Positions 16,942 to 26,587 of a stretch of DNA of 64,000 nt are shown here, one piece after another. The translations under genes were made by a program, and so were the position numbers. Under the pieces are notes generated by a model, which did no database searches, was not told where the DNA came from, and was given only the letters and a program-made list of their open reading frames with translations. Every line of letters starts with the position of its first letter. Position 1 is the stretch's first letter. The stretch comes from JBOGOC01 sp050747525 (GTDB taxonomy: Bacteria > Acidobacteriota > Polarisedimenticolia > JACPZX01 > DASXTC01), in the NCBI GenBank assembly GCA_050747525.1, contig JBOGOC010000110.1, positions 1-64,000 of the forward strand. The letters run 5' to 3'.

Positions 16942-17582
16942 AGATCGTGGCGCTTGCTATCGCCTGGGGAGCGGGGTGGCTCCCCGGCTCCGCCTCGGCC
17001 GGACCCTACACCGTGCGTGCGGCGATGCAACGGCACACCGGCGGCGTGGCGCATCGGCTTCCCGCCGGATCGGGTGTCGCGCCAGGGGATCAACTCTCGC
17101 TCGAATTCGAGTCCTCGGCACCGCTTCACGTCTACGTCATCAACGAGGATGAACGGGGTGAGTCCTATCTCCTCTTTCCGCTCCCCGGGCTGGTGCCGGA
17201 GAACCCGCTGCCACCGGGTCGAGTGCACCGTCTTCCCGGAACTCTCGATGGATCGGACACCTACTGGGGCGTGTCGAGCGCCGGAGGGCGGGAGCATTTC
17301 CTCATTGTCGCCAGTCGAGAACGCCTCGTCGACCTCGAGGCGGACCTGGCAGCGTTTCCCCGACCCCGTACCGGATCGCCATGGCCCATGGCGCTCCTCT
17401 CGGACGCCGGCGGAGAACGGCTCCGCGGCGCGGGCATCCTCGTCCTCGACTCTCACTCCTCTCCGGGATCCACCCGGCTGACGCCCCGGCTGAACCTGCT
17501 CGCCGCATCGCTCGCCACCGACGTCGAGACCACCACAGGCGTCTGGGTGCGTCGAATCGATCTCGACAATCCCGGCCGATAG
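16942..17582 (+). pseudogene. C-terminal remnant of a Ser/Thr protein kinase (DUF4384-like domain)
   Basis: The frame begins inside a hydrophobic segment (A-L-A-I-A-W-G-A-G-W-L-P-G) and continues through about 200 residues very similar to the C-terminus of the intact kinase at 54,689-56,377. Shared stretches include H-V-Y-V-I-N-E-D-E-R-G-E-S-Y-L-L-F-P-L-P-G, G-G-R-E-H-F-L-I-V-A-S-R-E-R-L and the final D-N-P-G-R. The whole kinase domain is absent. The break coincides with the integrase truncation. A copy of the conserved upstream box follows at 17,593, as it follows the intact kinase. Confidence 0.85.
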
Positions 17583-17592
17583 TCACAGCTCC

Positions 17593-17636
17593 TCCTGTTC
17601 ATCGAGCCTCCCTCCGGTGTTATCCATCTTCGAAGG
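17593..17636 (+). promoter_or_regulatory. Conserved upstream box, copy 1
   Basis: TCCTGTTCATC and GGTGTTATCC are separated by 12 bp and followed by TTCGAAGG. Two other copies with the same spacing are at 26,499 and 56,396. It lies about 60 bp before a gene for an exported protein. It may be a promoter for the ECF-type sigma factor encoded in this accessory region. Confidence 0.6.
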
Positions 17637-17698
17637 GACGCCCGGATCGAGATAACGCGATCCCCCACCGCGTAGTCGTGGGGGCTGGAGGAGGCTCG

Positions 17699-18268
17699 AT
17701 GAATCGCACCGTCATGTCGTTCGTCTGTTTGCTCGCCGGGAGCGGGCTTCTCGTCCATGGGGCGGAATCGCGCATTCCCATCTACCAGCCTGTCGTCATC
17801 AACACCCCAGGCCATTACTTCCTCACCCAGGACATCACCGCCTCCGTCGGCAGCGTCATCAGGATTCGAGCCAACAACGTCACCCTGGACCTGAACGGGC
17901 ACACGATCACGCATACGGCACTGGGTGGCACTGGCATCTTCATCGACACGATTGCCGAGCTGCCACTCCGGGGTATCGTCGTCAGGAACGGGTACATCAA
18001 CGGCGCCCCCTTCGGGATTTCCTCGTACGATGTGTCCGGCGATGTGTCCGGCGTCGGCGCTGACGTGCAGCTGACCGTCGAGCGGGTTCAAATCTCCGGT
18101 GGCAGGGAGGGGATCAGAATTCAACTCGACAAGAAGCGACTCGGGGGCCACATGGGGAGAGCCCGAGTATTGTTGCCGCTGCAACCACCGCTTCAGGCCC
18201 CAAGCAGCCGCGGCCTGGACACGCCTCGGACGCCACGGCGTTCCTTCTGTAGCGGAGGAACGACGTAG
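17699..18268 (+). pseudogene. Exported right-handed beta-helix protein, truncated
   Basis: ATG with GGAGG ribosome-binding site and a clear signal peptide (M-N-R-T-V-M-S-F-V-C-L-L-A-G-S-G). Then come about 120 residues of parallel beta-helix sequence like pectate-lyase or NosD-type proteins: I-R-I-R-A-N-N-V-T-L-D-L-N-G-H-T-I, then G-I-V-V-R-N-G-Y-I-N-G. Natural sequence ends around 18,120. The last ~45 residues are Pro/Arg-rich and unrelated, probably read-through into foreign or frameshifted DNA. Beta-helix proteins normally need several hundred residues, so this is a broken gene. It follows the conserved box. Confidence 0.65.
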
Positions 18269-21200
18269 TGCGCGATCAACGATCCATAGCCATAGATGGG
18301 CGTTCGCAGTACTTCGCTGGTCGTGTCCCCTTCTGGAGGTTGCTGACCCTCGCGACCTTCGTGACGTGTTCGATGGCGAACGCCCTGGAACCCCCGCCGC
18401 ATGGTGACGTACTGTCGCAGAAACGGTTCTTCAAGCCGGAACTGTACATCAGCACGTCGAACGTACTCGATGATTCCGGCACGCTGCTCGGTGCAAGGCA
18501 GGCCGCATTGGAACGTTTCTTCGCCGAGCACACGTCCCAGTTCCGAGTCTACTTCGATCCTCGCTCCGGAACCCCGAGCAACCTACTCGGCTCGATCCCC
18601 CTCCTGCCAGGTCCCGGCGTCGGGAACGACCTGACGCTCCAAGACGTCGCGCAGCGCCTCAGCCGAACGGTCGTCAAGGTCGACGCCGTCGTTGTCTCCG
18701 ACCTCGTCCGGTCCTTGATCGTGGAGCACGCGGATGCTTTCTCGATCGACTCTGAGCAACTCGGGGGCGCGACGGCGGCACCGGTCGCCGATCACTTGTG
18801 GCAAGTCAGCATCGCCCAGCAGTTCGATGGCCTTCCGGTACGCCACTCTCGGATCGTCGCCACGATCAACAACGGGAACCTCGTGCTCTTGGGTACGGAG
18901 AGCTGGGGCGACGTTGGCGAGCTCAAGACCCAGGCATCGATCACGGCCGATCAGGCGCTGGAGTTAGGTTTCGCCTACGTTGGCGGCCGGGCCGTCGAGG
19001 ACGAACTCTGGCGCTCGCCCAAGCTCGAGATCATACCCATTGCGCCTCCCGAGCACCAAGACGGCGGTCGGTTCGTCGGACCGATCGGCGCGGGCTACGC
19101 GCATCGGCTGGTCTGGTCGTTCGGCTTCGAGCGGCCGCCAGAGCCAGCACGCTGGGAGTTGCTAGTCGACGCTCACTCGGGCGAGGTTCTGGCTTTCGAG
19201 GATACCAATCAATATGCGACGGAAAGCGTCTCCGGTGGCGTCTATCCGATCACCAGCACGGAGATCTGTCCGACGGACGAGACCTGCGGCACCATGCAAT
19301 CTGCGGTACCCATGCCTTACGCAGACACCGGGTTGTTGCCGCCCAATGACTTCACCGATGCTGCGGGGCAGTTCGAGCACGCAGGGGGCCCCGTCACGAC
19401 GACGCTGAAGGGGCGGTTCGTCTGGATGGCGGATACCTGCGGGGTGATCAACGGAACCGCCGCCGGGAGCATCGACCTCGGAGGGGTCAACGGCGACCAC
19501 GACTGCACGAGCGGAGGCGGCTCGCCCGGCAACACGGCGACATCGCGCACCTGCTACTACGAGCTGAACCAGCAGGCGGCAATGGCGCGGGGCTGGCTGC
19601 CGGGGAACGTATGGCTGCAAGGTCCGCTCCGCGCGAACGTGAACGTGGCGGGCACTTGCAACGCGTTCTGGGACAGGATCTTGGGATCGGTCAACTTCTA
19701 CAAGAGCGGCGGCGGCTGCCGGAACACCGGGGAGATGGCGTCGGTCATCGACCACGAATGGGGCCACGGCCTCGACGACAACGACGCCGGCGGCCTGCTC
19801 AGCAACTCCAGCGAGGCCTACGCCGACATCGCGGCTCTGTACCGCACGCAGGCATCGTGCCTGGGGCATGGCTTCTTCCACACGTTCAATAGGGGGTGCG
19901 GTCAGACTTCCGACGGAACCGGTTTCAATCAGAACGAGTCGCAGACCGGCATGCACTGCAACCTCGACTGCTCGGGGGTACGGGACGCCGATTGGGCCCG
20001 GCACATCGATGGCCTACCCGATACGCCGGCGAGCTGGAACTGCGTGCATTGCGGTGGGGGTACCGGACCCTGCGGCAGACAGGTGCACTGCGCGGCAGCG
20101 CCGGCGAGGCAGGCGGCCTGGGACCTCGTGGCGCGCGACCTGCAGAGTCCTCCTTTCGACTACGAGCCCAACACGGCATTCATCATCGGCAACAAGCTCT
20201 TCTACCAGGGAAGCGGCAACATCGGTGCGTGGCACGCGTGCACGTGTCCTGACTCGGACGGCTGCGGCGCTGCAAACGCATACATGCAATGGCTGGCCGC
20301 GGACGACGACAATGGGAGCCTCATCGACGGGACGCCGCACATGTCCGCCCTGCATGCGGCGTTCGATCGACATGCGATCGCCTGCGCAGCTCCGGCACCA
20401 ACGAACAGCGGGTGTGCGGGCGGTCCGACAGGTGCACCGTCGCTGGACGTCATCGTCGGAAGCCGGCGGCTCGACCTGTCGTGGAATGCGGTCGCCGGCG
20501 CCAGCTCCTACCGCGTGTTCCGCACCGAGGGCCATGCCGGTTGCGCGTTCGGCAAGACGTTGATCGCCACGGTCGCCGGGACCAGCCACGCGGACACCGC
20601 GCTGGCGAACGACCGCGGCTACAGCTACGTCGTGCAAGCGGTCGGCGCCAGTGGTGCCTGCTTTGGCTCGGCAAGCAACTGCGTGACGGCTGCGCCGCAG
20701 TTGCAGTCGTGCGTCGGCGCGGTCGCCCTCGGTGCGGAAACGTACGGCTGCGCCGGAGTGTTGGAGGTGTCCCTGTCGGATTCCGACCTGGAGGGGGCGG
20801 GTACTGCGGTGATCGAGATCTCCTCCACGACGGAGCCGATTGCCGAAACGCTCGGGTTGACCGAGGTCCCTCCGAATTCCGGGGTCTTCACCGGCACCCT
20901 GGCCACGACGGCCGCACCGCCCGTGCCTGCCGACGGCGCCGTCTCGGTCGTCGACGGGGACACGATCACCGTGCGTTATCAAGACGCCTCGGCTTGTGGG
21001 CCGCCGAGCGTCGCAGAGGCAATGAGTTCGGTGGATTGTGTCGGCCCTGTGGTCGTCAGCATCAGTCCACCGGACAACGCGGCTGGCGTTCCGCAGGCGA
21101 CCGTGATCCTCGCGCAGTTCGACGAGCCCGTGGATCCGACGACGGTCACGACGTCGACATTCGTCGTCCTGAATTGCACCGAGACGCAGGTGGCAGGGAC

Positions 21201-23952
21201 CCTGTCGGTGTCGGACGACCGGAGGGCCGTAACCTTCGTTCCCACGGACGGCCTCGCACCCGACACACGCTATTTCGTTTCCCTCACGTCCGGAATCGAG
21301 GATCCCCTCGGCAACGGCCTGGTGCCGTTCAACAGCTCGTTTCTGACGTCGTCGGTTCCGGCCGCCGCGGTCCCCGCGGATTCTATCGGAGCGTCGGAGG
21401 CCGGGACGGCCATCGGCGGACCGAACGCCGGCGCGAACTTCGGACGCGGTGTCGCCGCAGTCGAGGACATCGACGGCGACGGCATCGGAGAGCTGCTCGT
21501 CGGGGCACCGCGGGCCCAGCCGAATGGTGTCGACTCTGGCGCGGCCTACCTGATCTTCGGAGGATCGACGGGCCCGCAGGAAGACCCTACACAGTGGGTC
21601 AGCTTCCTCGGTGAGGCAGCCGGAGACAGCGCGGGGTTCTCGGTCGCGGCGGCCGGAGACGTGAACGGCGATCACGTCCCGGACCTTCTGATCGGAGCGC
21701 CCGGGAACGACGCGGCAGGATCCGGTTCCGGTCGGGCCTATGTCGTGTTCGGAGGAGGGAACCTCACGCCTGGAGCCGTGATCGAGCTGGCCCACGTCGG
21801 CGGCTCGGTGCCCGGGGTGAAGATCACCGGAGCCGAGGCCGGGGACCAGCTCGGCTTCTCGATCTCCGGCGGCGGGGACCCGAACGTCGATGGCACGAGC
21901 GACGTGCTGCTTGGGGCACCGTTCTCGGACCCGGGGGGCGATGTGGATGCAGGCCGAGCGTTCCTGCTCTTCGGACCTCTGACGCCCGGCGAGATCAGCC
22001 TGATTGACGTTGGCGAGCCTGGCACGACGGCTGCCGGCGTCGTCTACGAGGGTGCTGCCGCCGGCGACGAGACCGGTCGCTCCGTAACGCTGTGGCTCGA
22101 CTCCGGAACCACTGACGGCGACGGTTTTGACGATGTGGTCATCGGCAGCCCGGGTGCGGACCCTGTCGTCAACTCGGTGGCCTACCCGGACGGCGGAATC
22201 GTCTACGTCGTCCACGGCGGAGCTGCCAATCTCGCGGAGAGCCCCGTTCGGCTCGATCGAGTGGCGAACGGAGGAACCGACGCGATCTCGGGAGTGCAAT
22301 TCCAGAACGACTTTGCCGCGGAACGGATGGGAACGACGGTAGGCGGCGCCGACTTCACGTCGACCTCGGGGACCGGCGCTCTCGCGGCCGGCGCCCCGGG
22401 GGACAGTGCACAGCAGAGTGCCGCGGCCCTGTGCGTGAGGAAGGTCAAGGTATGGAGGCCGCCGATCGTCTGCGCTCGATGCCTGAGTGTCAAGGCCAAG
22501 ATCACCGCCAGTAACTCGTCGGCATCGAGCTCGATCTTCGCGATGACCCGCTCTTGCTCGGCCGCCCTAGCAGCAGAGCCAGCTGCGTCGCCAACGCTCG
22601 ACTTTCAAGACTTGGGTGGGCTGGACGCAGGGAATGTCCTCGCCTTCGTGGGGGACGTCGACGGACTTCAGGGCGAGGACCTCGCGATCGGGGTCCCGTC
22701 GGAGGTGGTCGGCGGCCTTGATGGAGCGGGCAGGGTGTTCGTTGTCTCTGGCGGCTCGATGCAGCCTGGAACTGTGAAGGACCTGGACGATGTGGGCCAA
22801 ACCGTTCCCGGCTTCGTCCTCGAAGGGGACGAGGCGCAAGGGCTCCTGGGCCGCTCGGTCGGGGGCGGATTCGATGTGAACGGCGATGCCGTGGCGGACC
22901 TGCTCGTCGGAGGCCCGCTGATCAACCCGCCCTCTCCCCAGCAGCCGCCGGCCACGATCACCGACGCCGGGGAGACGTTCGTCGTCTCCCACGTCCCGCC
23001 GGGCGCGGTCGGGAGTGGAGCAGCGGCCCCCCTCCTGTACTCGGGTAACAATGTCCTAGAGTGGGGAGGCGTCGACCGGGCGACCCGCTACAACGTCTAC
23101 CGCGGTCTCTTGAGCACCTTGCGCTCGGACGGCCGGGTCTACACCAGTTCCATGGTTTGCCTGGCCAACGACACCACGCGCGATGACGATGCGGACGGCC
23201 TGCCCGACGCCGCCGATGCCGACATCCCGCCACCGGGTGACGGCTTCTTCTACCTGATCACGGCCGAGAACGACTCGGGGGAGGGGTCGCTCGGCACCGA
23301 CAGCGCGGGCAAGCTGCGTGTCAACAACTCGCCCTGCAGCGGCTCACAGACCGAGTCCATCCCGGGCCAGGGCGACGCGGATGGCGACAGCTTCGTCGAT
23401 CTCTGCGACAACTGCCCGACCGTCGCGAACGCGAACCAGCTCGACACGGACGGCGATGCCGCGGGCAACGCCTGCGACCCGGACGACGACAACGACGGCT
23501 TGCTGGACACCGAGGAACTCGCGCTCGGAACGGACCCGTTGCTGTCGGACACTGACGGCGACGGGTTGTCGGATTTCGATGAGGTCCGGGTGCACGGTAC
23601 CGATCCCCTCGATCCTGATCCAGACGGCGACGGATGTCCGGACCCGGTGGAGCTTGCTCGAGGGTCCGACCCCCACGTAGCCGACACCGACTCCGACGGC
23701 TTCCTCGACTGCGCCGACAACTGCCCCGCGGTCGCGAACCCGTTGCAGGAGGACGCCGACGGCGACAGTGTCGGCGACGCGTGCGAGCTCCATCTGAAGG
23801 CGGCGACCCTTGACGGGGCGGGAGGCCGGATGACGTCCCCGGCGGTTTCCATGGCCCGGGCGAGCCTGGGCCAGACGGCGGCCGGGCGCTCCCAGTCTCC
23901 GGGAGGCGAGTACAGGCTGCGCGGTGGCTTCGTCGCGGCGGTGGCACCGTGA
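18268..23952 (+). CDS. Secreted zinc metallopeptidase (gluzincin) with Fn3, FG-GAP and thrombospondin-3 repeats
   Basis: The 1,894-residue exported protein has a signal-like segment (about residues 22-40) and a propeptide of FTP/PepSY type (about 90-320). The metallopeptidase domain has H-E-W-G-H at 496-500, and E516 in N-S-S-E-A-Y-A-D is the third zinc ligand, the gluzincin arrangement seen in thermolysin/fungalysin relatives. An Fn3 module (about 730-810), Ig-like modules and a Big_5-type domain follow. Then come FG-GAP beta-propeller repeats (about 1040-1530) and Ca-binding thrombospondin-3 repeats (about 1690-1840, e.g. C-D-N-C-P-T-V-A-N). Start GTG at 18,268 is weakly supported. An odd Cys/Ser-rich stretch at about 22,430-22,610 interrupts the propeller. 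The 3' end overlaps the next open frame by a GTGA. Confidence 0.82.
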   Translation: MRDQRSIAIDGRSQYFAGRVPFWRLLTLATFVTCSMANALEPPPHGDVLSQKRFFKPELYISTSNVLDDSGTLLGARQAALERFFAEHTSQFRVYFDPRSGTPSNLLGSIPLLPGPGVGNDLTLQDVAQRLSRTVVKVDAVVVSDLVRSLIVEHADAFSIDSEQLGGATAAPVADHLWQVSIAQQFDGLPVRHSRIVATINNGNLVLLGTESWGDVGELKTQASITADQALELGFAYVGGRAVEDELWRSPKLEIIPIAPPEHQDGGRFVGPIGAGYAHRLVWSFGFERPPEPARWELLVDAHSGEVLAFEDTNQYATESVSGGVYPITSTEICPTDETCGTMQSAVPMPYADTGLLPPNDFTDAAGQFEHAGGPVTTTLKGRFVWMADTCGVINGTAAGSIDLGGVNGDHDCTSGGGSPGNTATSRTCYYELNQQAAMARGWLPGNVWLQGPLRANVNVAGTCNAFWDRILGSVNFYKSGGGCRNTGEMASVIDHEWGHGLDDNDAGGLLSNSSEAYADIAALYRTQASCLGHGFFHTFNRGCGQTSDGTGFNQNESQTGMHCNLDCSGVRDADWARHIDGLPDTPASWNCVHCGGGTGPCGRQVHCAAAPARQAAWDLVARDLQSPPFDYEPNTAFIIGNKLFYQGSGNIGAWHACTCPDSDGCGAANAYMQWLAADDDNGSLIDGTPHMSALHAAFDRHAIACAAPAPTNSGCAGGPTGAPSLDVIVGSRRLDLSWNAVAGASSYRVFRTEGHAGCAFGKTLIATVAGTSHADTALANDRGYSYVVQAVGASGACFGSASNCVTAAPQLQSCVGAVALGAETYGCAGVLEVSLSDSDLEGAGTAVIEISSTTEPIAETLGLTEVPPNSGVFTGTLATTAAPPVPADGAVSVVDGDTITVRYQDASACGPPSVAEAMSSVDCVGPVVVSISPPDNAAGVPQATVILAQFDEPVDPTTVTTSTFVVLNCTETQVAGTLSVSDDRRAVTFVPTDGLAPDTRYFVSLTSGIEDPLGNGLVPFNSSFLTSSVPAAAVPADSIGASEAGTAIGGPNAGANFGRGVAAVEDIDGDGIGELLVGAPRAQPNGVDSGAAYLIFGGSTGPQEDPTQWVSFLGEAAGDSAGFSVAAAGDVNGDHVPDLLIGAPGNDAAGSGSGRAYVVFGGGNLTPGAVIELAHVGGSVPGVKITGAEAGDQLGFSISGGGDPNVDGTSDVLLGAPFSDPGGDVDAGRAFLLFGPLTPGEISLIDVGEPGTTAAGVVYEGAAAGDETGRSVTLWLDSGTTDGDGFDDVVIGSPGADPVVNSVAYPDGGIVYVVHGGAANLAESPVRLDRVANGGTDAISGVQFQNDFAAERMGTTVGGADFTSTSGTGALAAGAPGDSAQQSAAALCVRKVKVWRPPIVCARCLSVKAKITASNSSASSSIFAMTRSCSAALAAEPAASPTLDFQDLGGLDAGNVLAFVGDVDGLQGEDLAIGVPSEVVGGLDGAGRVFVVSGGSMQPGTVKDLDDVGQTVPGFVLEGDEAQGLLGRSVGGGFDVNGDAVADLLVGGPLINPPSPQQPPATITDAGETFVVSHVPPGAVGSGAAAPLLYSGNNVLEWGGVDRATRYNVYRGLLSTLRSDGRVYTSSMVCLANDTTRDDDADGLPDAADADIPPPGDGFFYLITAENDSGEGSLGTDSAGKLRVNNSPCSGSQTESIPGQGDADGDSFVDLCDNCPTVANANQLDTDGDAAGNACDPDDDNDGLLDTEELALGTDPLLSDTDGDGLSDFDEVRVHGTDPLDPDPDGDGCPDPVELARGSDPHVADTDSDGFLDCADNCPAVANPLQEDADGDSVGDACELHLKAATLDGAGGRMTSPAVSMARASLGQTAAGRSQSPGGEYRLRGGFVAAVAP

Positions 23953-23996
23953 CAGCAAGCAAGCGGGATCTCGGAATGTTTAGGAGGTGGATGGAC

Positions 23997-25829
23997 ATGC
24001 GATGCTTTCTTATCTGCTCAGTGACCCTCGCGATCGCGTTCGGCCAGCCAATGTTCGCGCAGGGCGCTCCAGCGCTGCTCTCGTATCAGGGGCAGCTCAC
24101 GAACGCCGTCGGCGCCCCCATCACGAGTCCGACGCCGGTGCGTTTCACCCTGCTGTGGGGCGGCACGGCGAACGAGATCCCGTCCACCGGCAAGCCGGTG
24201 TACCAGGAGGACGTCACCGTCGCACCCGACGGGGAAGGGGTGTTCCATCACCTGATCGGTGCCGGAACGCCCACCTCCGGGTGCGACGAGAACCGGGACG
24301 GCACCGCGAACGAGCCGTGCGTCCTGACGCCTTCCGACTTTTCCGACTCGGTCACTGCGGTGTACCTCGAACTACGTGTGGATCCCGGTGGCACGAATAA
24401 CGTTCTGGTGCCACGGCAGCGGACAGCAAGCGTGGGCTATGCGCTGGAAGCGGATACTCTCGATGGTCAGCATGCCACTGGGTTGGCCGACACTCTCGAT
24501 TCCGCCTACCACCGCGGCGGCGCCGGGGCGGGCCGCACCATTGTCGCGGACTCGGGCGCTGTGAGCATCGCCGGCTCGGACGGTCTGACCGTGAACGGCA
24601 GCGTCGGAATCGGCACCACTACGCCCGCCAGCAAGCTACAGGTGTCGAGCGGAGCAGGTACAACGGAACTACGCATCACGAATACGGCTGCTCCAGTAGA
24701 TGGTGTCGTGCGTACGGGTCTGCCCGGTGGCATCGCCAGCATGCAACTCGGCACGCTAACGTTGCATGACCTTGCCCTTGCGGCTGGCAACGCTACGCGG
24801 GTGACGATTAACGCAAGTTCCGGCAACGTCGGAATCGGCACTGCGACGCCGGGTGAAAAGCTTACCGTTGCGGGCACCATCCGCTCGACGAGCGGCGGGT
24901 ACAGATTCCCGGACGGTACAGTCCAAGGCTCGGCGGCCTCGCCCATCAATGGCATTCGTACACCACTTCAAATTGCGCTGTTGCGTTGGTACGAGTCCAA
25001 CCAGGGGCCAGCAAGGTTCAGTTTTCCGGGTGGCATGTACGGAGGAAGCTCGGTCGCCTTCGACGGAGACCACATGTGGGTGGTTCTTGACCTCTTCAAC
25101 AGGGTGCTCAAGTTGCGGGCCAGCGATGGGGCGCAGGTCGGCAACTTTGCGACCGGAGCCGGGGCGACCGCCGCGTCCTTTGATGGGGCCAACATCTGGG
25201 TGGCCAACTCTGACGCCGACAGCGTGACCAAGTTGCGAGCCAGCGATGGGGCATCACTCGGCACGTTCGCGGTCGGCGATGATCCGCGGGCCGTGACCTT
25301 CGACGGTGCAAACGTCTGGGTGGGAAACTGGGCCAGCGACTCCTTGACCAAGCTTCGTGCCAGCGATGGAGTATCCCTCGGTACGTTCGCGGTCGGTGAC
25401 GGCCCGGAGGGTCTATGCTTCGACGGGGCGAACATCTGGGTGACGAACTTCAATAGCGACAACGTGACGAAGATACGGGCCAGTGACGGATCGTTGCTGG
25501 GCACATTCGGCGTCGGAAACGGTCCGCGGGGATTGGCCTTCGATGGCGCCAACATCTGGATCGCGAACTTTTTCGGTAGTGTAACGAAGCTACGTGCCAG
25601 CGACGGAGCGCTGCTGGGAACCTTTCCGGCTGGCAGCAATCCGGCGGCCGTCGCTTTTGATGGTGCGAACATCTGGGTGGCCAACCAATCCAGCAACGTT
25701 GTAACCAAGCTGCAAGCGAGCGACGGAGCGCCGCTGGGAACCTTTCCGGCTGGGGAACTACCACAGGCGATCGCCTTCGATGGAGCCAACTTTTGGGTCG
25801 TCGGCTGGTATTACGTGTCGAAGCTGTAA
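23997..25829 (+). CDS. Exported Vgb/YVTN-like beta-propeller protein with collar-type N-terminal domain
   Basis: ATG at 23,997 is preceded by AGGAGG at ideal spacing and starts a signal peptide (M-R-C-F-L-I-C-S-V-T-L-A-I-A-F-G). The 610-residue product has an N-terminal domain starting L-L-S-Y-Q-G-Q-L-T-N, shared with genes at 61,722 and 62,686. The linker motif S-V-G-Y-A-L-E-A-D-T-L-D-G follows, then beta-strand repeats with G-I-G-T-T-T-P (typical of fibre-like proteins). The C-terminal propeller has about six blades of roughly 42 residues, each carrying F-D-G-A-N-I-W-V-A-N and K-L-R-A-S-D-G. No enzymatic residues were recognised, so a binding or adhesive role is likely. Confidence 0.78.
   Translation: MRCFLICSVTLAIAFGQPMFAQGAPALLSYQGQLTNAVGAPITSPTPVRFTLLWGGTANEIPSTGKPVYQEDVTVAPDGEGVFHHLIGAGTPTSGCDENRDGTANEPCVLTPSDFSDSVTAVYLELRVDPGGTNNVLVPRQRTASVGYALEADTLDGQHATGLADTLDSAYHRGGAGAGRTIVADSGAVSIAGSDGLTVNGSVGIGTTTPASKLQVSSGAGTTELRITNTAAPVDGVVRTGLPGGIASMQLGTLTLHDLALAAGNATRVTINASSGNVGIGTATPGEKLTVAGTIRSTSGGYRFPDGTVQGSAASPINGIRTPLQIALLRWYESNQGPARFSFPGGMYGGSSVAFDGDHMWVVLDLFNRVLKLRASDGAQVGNFATGAGATAASFDGANIWVANSDADSVTKLRASDGASLGTFAVGDDPRAVTFDGANVWVGNWASDSLTKLRASDGVSLGTFAVGDGPEGLCFDGANIWVTNFNSDNVTKIRASDGSLLGTFGVGNGPRGLAFDGANIWIANFFGSVTKLRASDGALLGTFPAGSNPAAVAFDGANIWVANQSSNVVTKLQASDGAPLGTFPAGELPQAIAFDGANFWVVGWYYVSKL
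25036..25829 (+). repeat. Tandem ~126-bp coding repeats (propeller blades)
   Basis: At least six in-frame units with near-identical wording at the protein level (K-L-R-A-S-D-G-x-x-L-G-T-F then F-D-G-A-N-I-W-V-A-N). The units are more alike than typical propeller blades, so they expanded fairly recently by duplication. Confidence 0.75.
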
Positions 25830-26148
25830 ACGGGGCAGTGGGTGCCAAGTCAACCGAGAGTCGAGGCTGGAGTCGCTGGATGTTCCGCAACGGAGCGCTT
25901 CTTCCAGGACGTGATAACAGCGGGCGGGTTCGGGCCCGCAGCACCCTCCGCAGCTGGATAGGTTGTGGAAGCCCGGGCGCGGCCGGCCGGGGCTTCCTCC
26001 TTTCGGGGGACTCATTTCCACCAGCTTGGAGTTCCTATCCACCGCTGTCCGGCAGATATTGGCTTCGCCGAGCCGCGGATGTCGGTCCAGCCGCTCCTGG
26101 AAACAGCGCGCGGCGAGGGCGATAGGGACGACGGTATCGCGGAATGAG

Positions 26149-26176
26149 TGGTGGAGGCGGCGGGAGTCGAACCGGC
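26149..26176 (-). other. tRNA 3'-end-like fragment (Ser/Tyr type)
   Basis: Read on the minus strand this ends GGTTCGACTCCC then CGCCTCCACCA, the form of a T-arm, acceptor strand and CCA of a tRNA with acceptor GGAGGCG, as in many tRNA-Ser or tRNA-Tyr genes. The 5' two-thirds of a tRNA cannot be found beside it. It may be a leftover attachment site of an element that used a different tRNA. The T-stem has one mismatch. Confidence 0.4.
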
Positions 26177-26498
26177 GCTGGCGGTCTGGGATGGCTTCCA
26201 GTTCACGCACCAGGCGCCGGATGCCGCATGGCCCGCTGGTGGCCAGATAGCGGCGCTTGCCGGAGTCACCATCCTCACGGGCGGAGGAGGAACCCAGGGA
26301 TCGACACGCCGTATACTTCGTTCCTCTCCATAGATCGCACCTGAGGAGCCACCCCTTCCCAGCCATGCGGTCGCGTGGTGATCGACAAGCCGGAGCGCCC
26401 ACCTCGCCTGACGACGTGTTCATCACGCCGGACGGCGCCTCCACGGGGGACGCCTTCACCGGGGAGTCACCTGCGAGGTGAGACGGCGTCACCCCCTC

Positions 26499-26543
26499 TC
26501 CTGTTCGTCGGGCCTAGGTCCGGTGTTATCCACCTTCGAATGG
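26499..26543 (+). promoter_or_regulatory. Conserved upstream box, copy 2
   Basis: TCCTGTTCGTC, 12 bp, GGTGTTATCC, then TTCGAATGG. It sits 45 bp before the start codon of the giant subtilase, with the same internal spacing as the copies at 17,593 and 56,396. Confidence 0.6.
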
Positions 26544-26587
26544 ACCTCTCGAAAGCACAGGCGACGGCCTCAACCGAGGAGCACGAG

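Larger units (their letters stand above)
25830..26587. other. Gene-free spacer holding a tRNA-like fragment and the conserved box
   Basis: About 760 bp with no convincing gene; open frames here have unnatural composition. Two inverted repeats, GCGGGC/GCCCGC near 25,930 and AAGCCC/GGGCTT at 25,970-25,995, lie after the propeller gene and may terminate it without a U-run. A tRNA 3'-end-like piece lies at 26,149 and the second conserved box at 26,499. Confidence 0.4.

Noticed and set aside
18099..18268. Zinc-ribbon-like peptide (Y-C-C-R-C-N-H-R-F-R) suggesting a transposase remnant
   Set aside because: Too short, with no terminal repeats or second motif; kept only as a sign that the beta-helix gene is broken.
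20014..22299. 761-codon minus-strand open frame opposite the metallopeptidase
   Set aside because: Same mirror effect; the plus frame carries the zinc site and FG-GAP repeats.
25036..25829. Tandem repeats considered as a CRISPR array
   Set aside because: Units are in-frame coding repeats of a propeller with no spacer variation pattern. No CRISPR array was seen in the window.
25758..26492. Minus-strand open frame after the propeller gene, possibly an integrase end reading into a tRNA
   Set aside because: No catalytic integrase motif was found; only the tRNA-like 3' end is retained as a weak feature.
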